From: an uncultured Collinsella sp.
GTDB taxonomy: Bacteria > Actinomycetota > Coriobacteriia > Coriobacteriales > Coriobacteriaceae
Assembly (NCBI GenBank): GCA_900551625.1
Contig: URWZ01000089.1
Location: 1 to 6,668, forward strand
DNA length: 6,668 bases
Direction of reading: 5' to 3'
In this document: positions 5,901 to 6,668 of the stretch, piece after piece
Layout of the letters: each line of letters begins with the position of its first letter
Position numbering within the stretch: position 1 is the first letter of the stretch
The notes under the pieces: generated by a model
Database searches by the model: none
Told to the model about the DNA's origin: nothing
What the model saw: the letters and a program-made list of their open reading frames with translations, nothing else
Translations under genes and position numbers: made by a program

Positions 5901-5984
5901 CTCTGCATTTCATCCGATTTTAGGTTCTAAAAATTCTGCGTTTCATCGATAATCAAGCATATAAAACTTTGCATTTCATTTGAT
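5901..5984 (+). repeat. Three diverged copies of a 33-bp tandem unit before the ATPase gene
   Basis: Cores CTCTGCATTTCATCCGAT (5901-5918), TTCTGCGTTTCATCGAT (5934-5950) and CTTTGCATTTCATTTGAT (5967-5984) begin exactly 33 bp apart. The first two units also share an A-rich end (TTCTAAAAA, CATATAAAA). The third unit runs into the ribosome binding site. A 33-bp step is about three helical turns, so bound proteins would sit on one DNA face. An operator array for the downstream gene is the simplest reading, inferred from position. Confidence 0.7.
5960..5965 (+). promoter_or_regulatory. Candidate -10 box TATAAA of the ATPase gene
   Basis: TATAAA lies between the second and third repeat cores and would place the transcript start near 5972, inside the third core and about 32 nt before the ATG. 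There is no good -35; the second repeat core occupies that position. A promoter interleaved with the repeats would fit regulation by a repeat-binding protein. Confidence 0.35.
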
Positions 5985-6003
5985 GACACTGAGGGGAGAG
6001 CCT

Positions 6004-6638
6004 ATGCTGCGTAGGAAAATAGCGGCAGAGCTGGAGCGTTGGCTGAAGTCTGCCGAGCAAAAGGCCTTATTCATTACGGGTTCTCGCCAGATCGGCAAAA
6101 GCTATTCGATTCGCGCATTTGGCAAAGCCAGCCATGCAACCTACATCGAGCTCAACCTCATGGAAAATCGCCAGGCAAAAGATGCTCTTCTCGAGGCGCG
6201 GAATGCCGATGATTTCATCAGCAGGGTGACGCTTCTTTCGGGAAAGTCGATTGCGCCAGGCAAAACGCTCGTGTTTATCGATGAGGTCCAAGAGGCCCCC
6301 GACATCATGACGATGGCAAAGTTCCTTGTTGAGGACGGGAGGTGCCGCTGGGCGTTTTCGGGGTCAATGCTCGGGACTCAGTTCAAGGGCGTCAGGTCCT
6401 ATCCCGTGGGGTATGTCCACGAGCTTAGGATGTTCCCGCTCGATTTTGAGGAGTTTTGCTGGGCAACCGGGGTGAGCGAGGGGGCTCGCCAAACGATACG
6501 TGACGCGTGTATCAGCGAGAGGCCCGTTCCTGATTACATTCATGACGCGATGATGGCAAACTTCAGGACCTATACCGTTGTCGGCGGAATGCCGGAGGTC
6601 GTGCAGCGTTTCCTTGACACGCAGGGCGACCTTGCCTC
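6004..6638 (+). CDS. AAA-family ATPase, AAA_14/DUF4143 type (C-terminus cut by contig end)
   Basis: A partial gene with 211 complete genomic residues, opening MLRRKIAAELERWLKSAEQK. Walker A is GSRQIGKS (26-33), the GxRQxGK(S/T) form of this family. Walker B is LVFIDEVQEAP (89-99) with Asp93 and Glu94. A sensor-like strand WAFSGSMLG (116-124) follows. PVGYVHELRMFPLDFEEF (134-151) and GGMPEVV (194-200) are family hallmarks that precede a C-terminal DUF4143 domain, which is missing here. Full-length members have roughly 400 residues, so about half is lost. AGGGGAG at 5992-5998 lies 5 nt before the ATG, supporting this start. Members are common in gut bacteria; their cellular role is not established. 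The three 33-bp repeats directly upstream suggest specific control. Translation past 6638 gives a false adapter-encoded end (CLLYTSDAA). Confidence 0.88.
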
Positions 6639-6668
6639 CTGTCTCTTATACACATCTGACGCTGCCGC
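6639..6668 (-). other. Nextera adapter / Tn5 mosaic end (sequencing artefact)
   Basis: CTGTCTCTTATACACATCT (6639-6657) is the reverse complement of the Tn5 mosaic end. GACGCTGCCG (6658-6667) is the reverse complement of the start of the read-1 adapter. The last base (C) departs from the expected A. The same read-1 adapter occurs at both contig ends in inverted orientation, so the ends come from library fragments and not from a mobile element. Confidence 0.98.

Noticed and set aside
5901..5984. CRISPR array
   Set aside because: There are only three diverged cores of 17-18 bp with about 16-bp gaps; the unit is tandem and too short, and no cas genes are present.
6067..6291. 74-codon minus-strand ORF
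   Set aside because: It is antisense to the Walker A/B region of the AAA-family ATPase and has no support.

Overview
The window looks like a small draft contig from a high-G+C Gram-positive gut bacterium. I infer Coriobacteriia (Collinsella-like). The basis is codon use rich in G/C third positions, strong GGAGG-type ribosome binding sites, and the gene types present; no rRNA or marker gene confirms it. Bases 1-44 and 6639-6668 are not genomic. They are Illumina Nextera adapter with the 19-bp Tn5 mosaic end, and the left end even carries the last bases of P5 and an 8-base i5 index. The genomic insert is therefore about 45-6638, and both terminal genes are cut by the artefact.

Left half, minus strand (45-3983): a three-gene operon reading right to left. 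A MarR-family regulator (3480-3983) is followed by two half-size ABC exporter subunits (1673-3487 and 45-1680, the latter cut). Each junction overlaps by 8 bp. Sequence motifs show a heterodimeric exporter with one degenerate and one presumably intact ATP site. A good promoter (TTGACA, 17 bp, TAAATT) lies upstream, and an inverted repeat built on TTAGTTAGG/CCTAACTAA overlaps its -10 box. This suggests drug-responsive autoregulation by the MarR protein.

Middle (3984-4674): about 690 bp without a convincing gene. It holds the operon promoter and operator, a 12-bp hairpin, a stretch that may be a decayed short ORF, and a 158-bp element bounded by 32-bp inverted arms (MITE-like or a long snapback RNA).

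Right half, plus strand (4675-6638): a PfkB-type pyridoxamine/pyridoxal kinase overlaps by 8 bp a small cysteine-containing protein of the TIGR04076 type. Palindromic and terminator-like structures follow. Then comes an A+T-rich leader with three diverged copies of a 33-bp tandem unit, placed directly before an AAA-family (AAA_14/DUF4143-type) ATPase that runs into the right adapter.

No complete novel system is visible. The least explained elements are the 158-bp inverted-arm element and the 33-bp repeat array in front of the ATPase.
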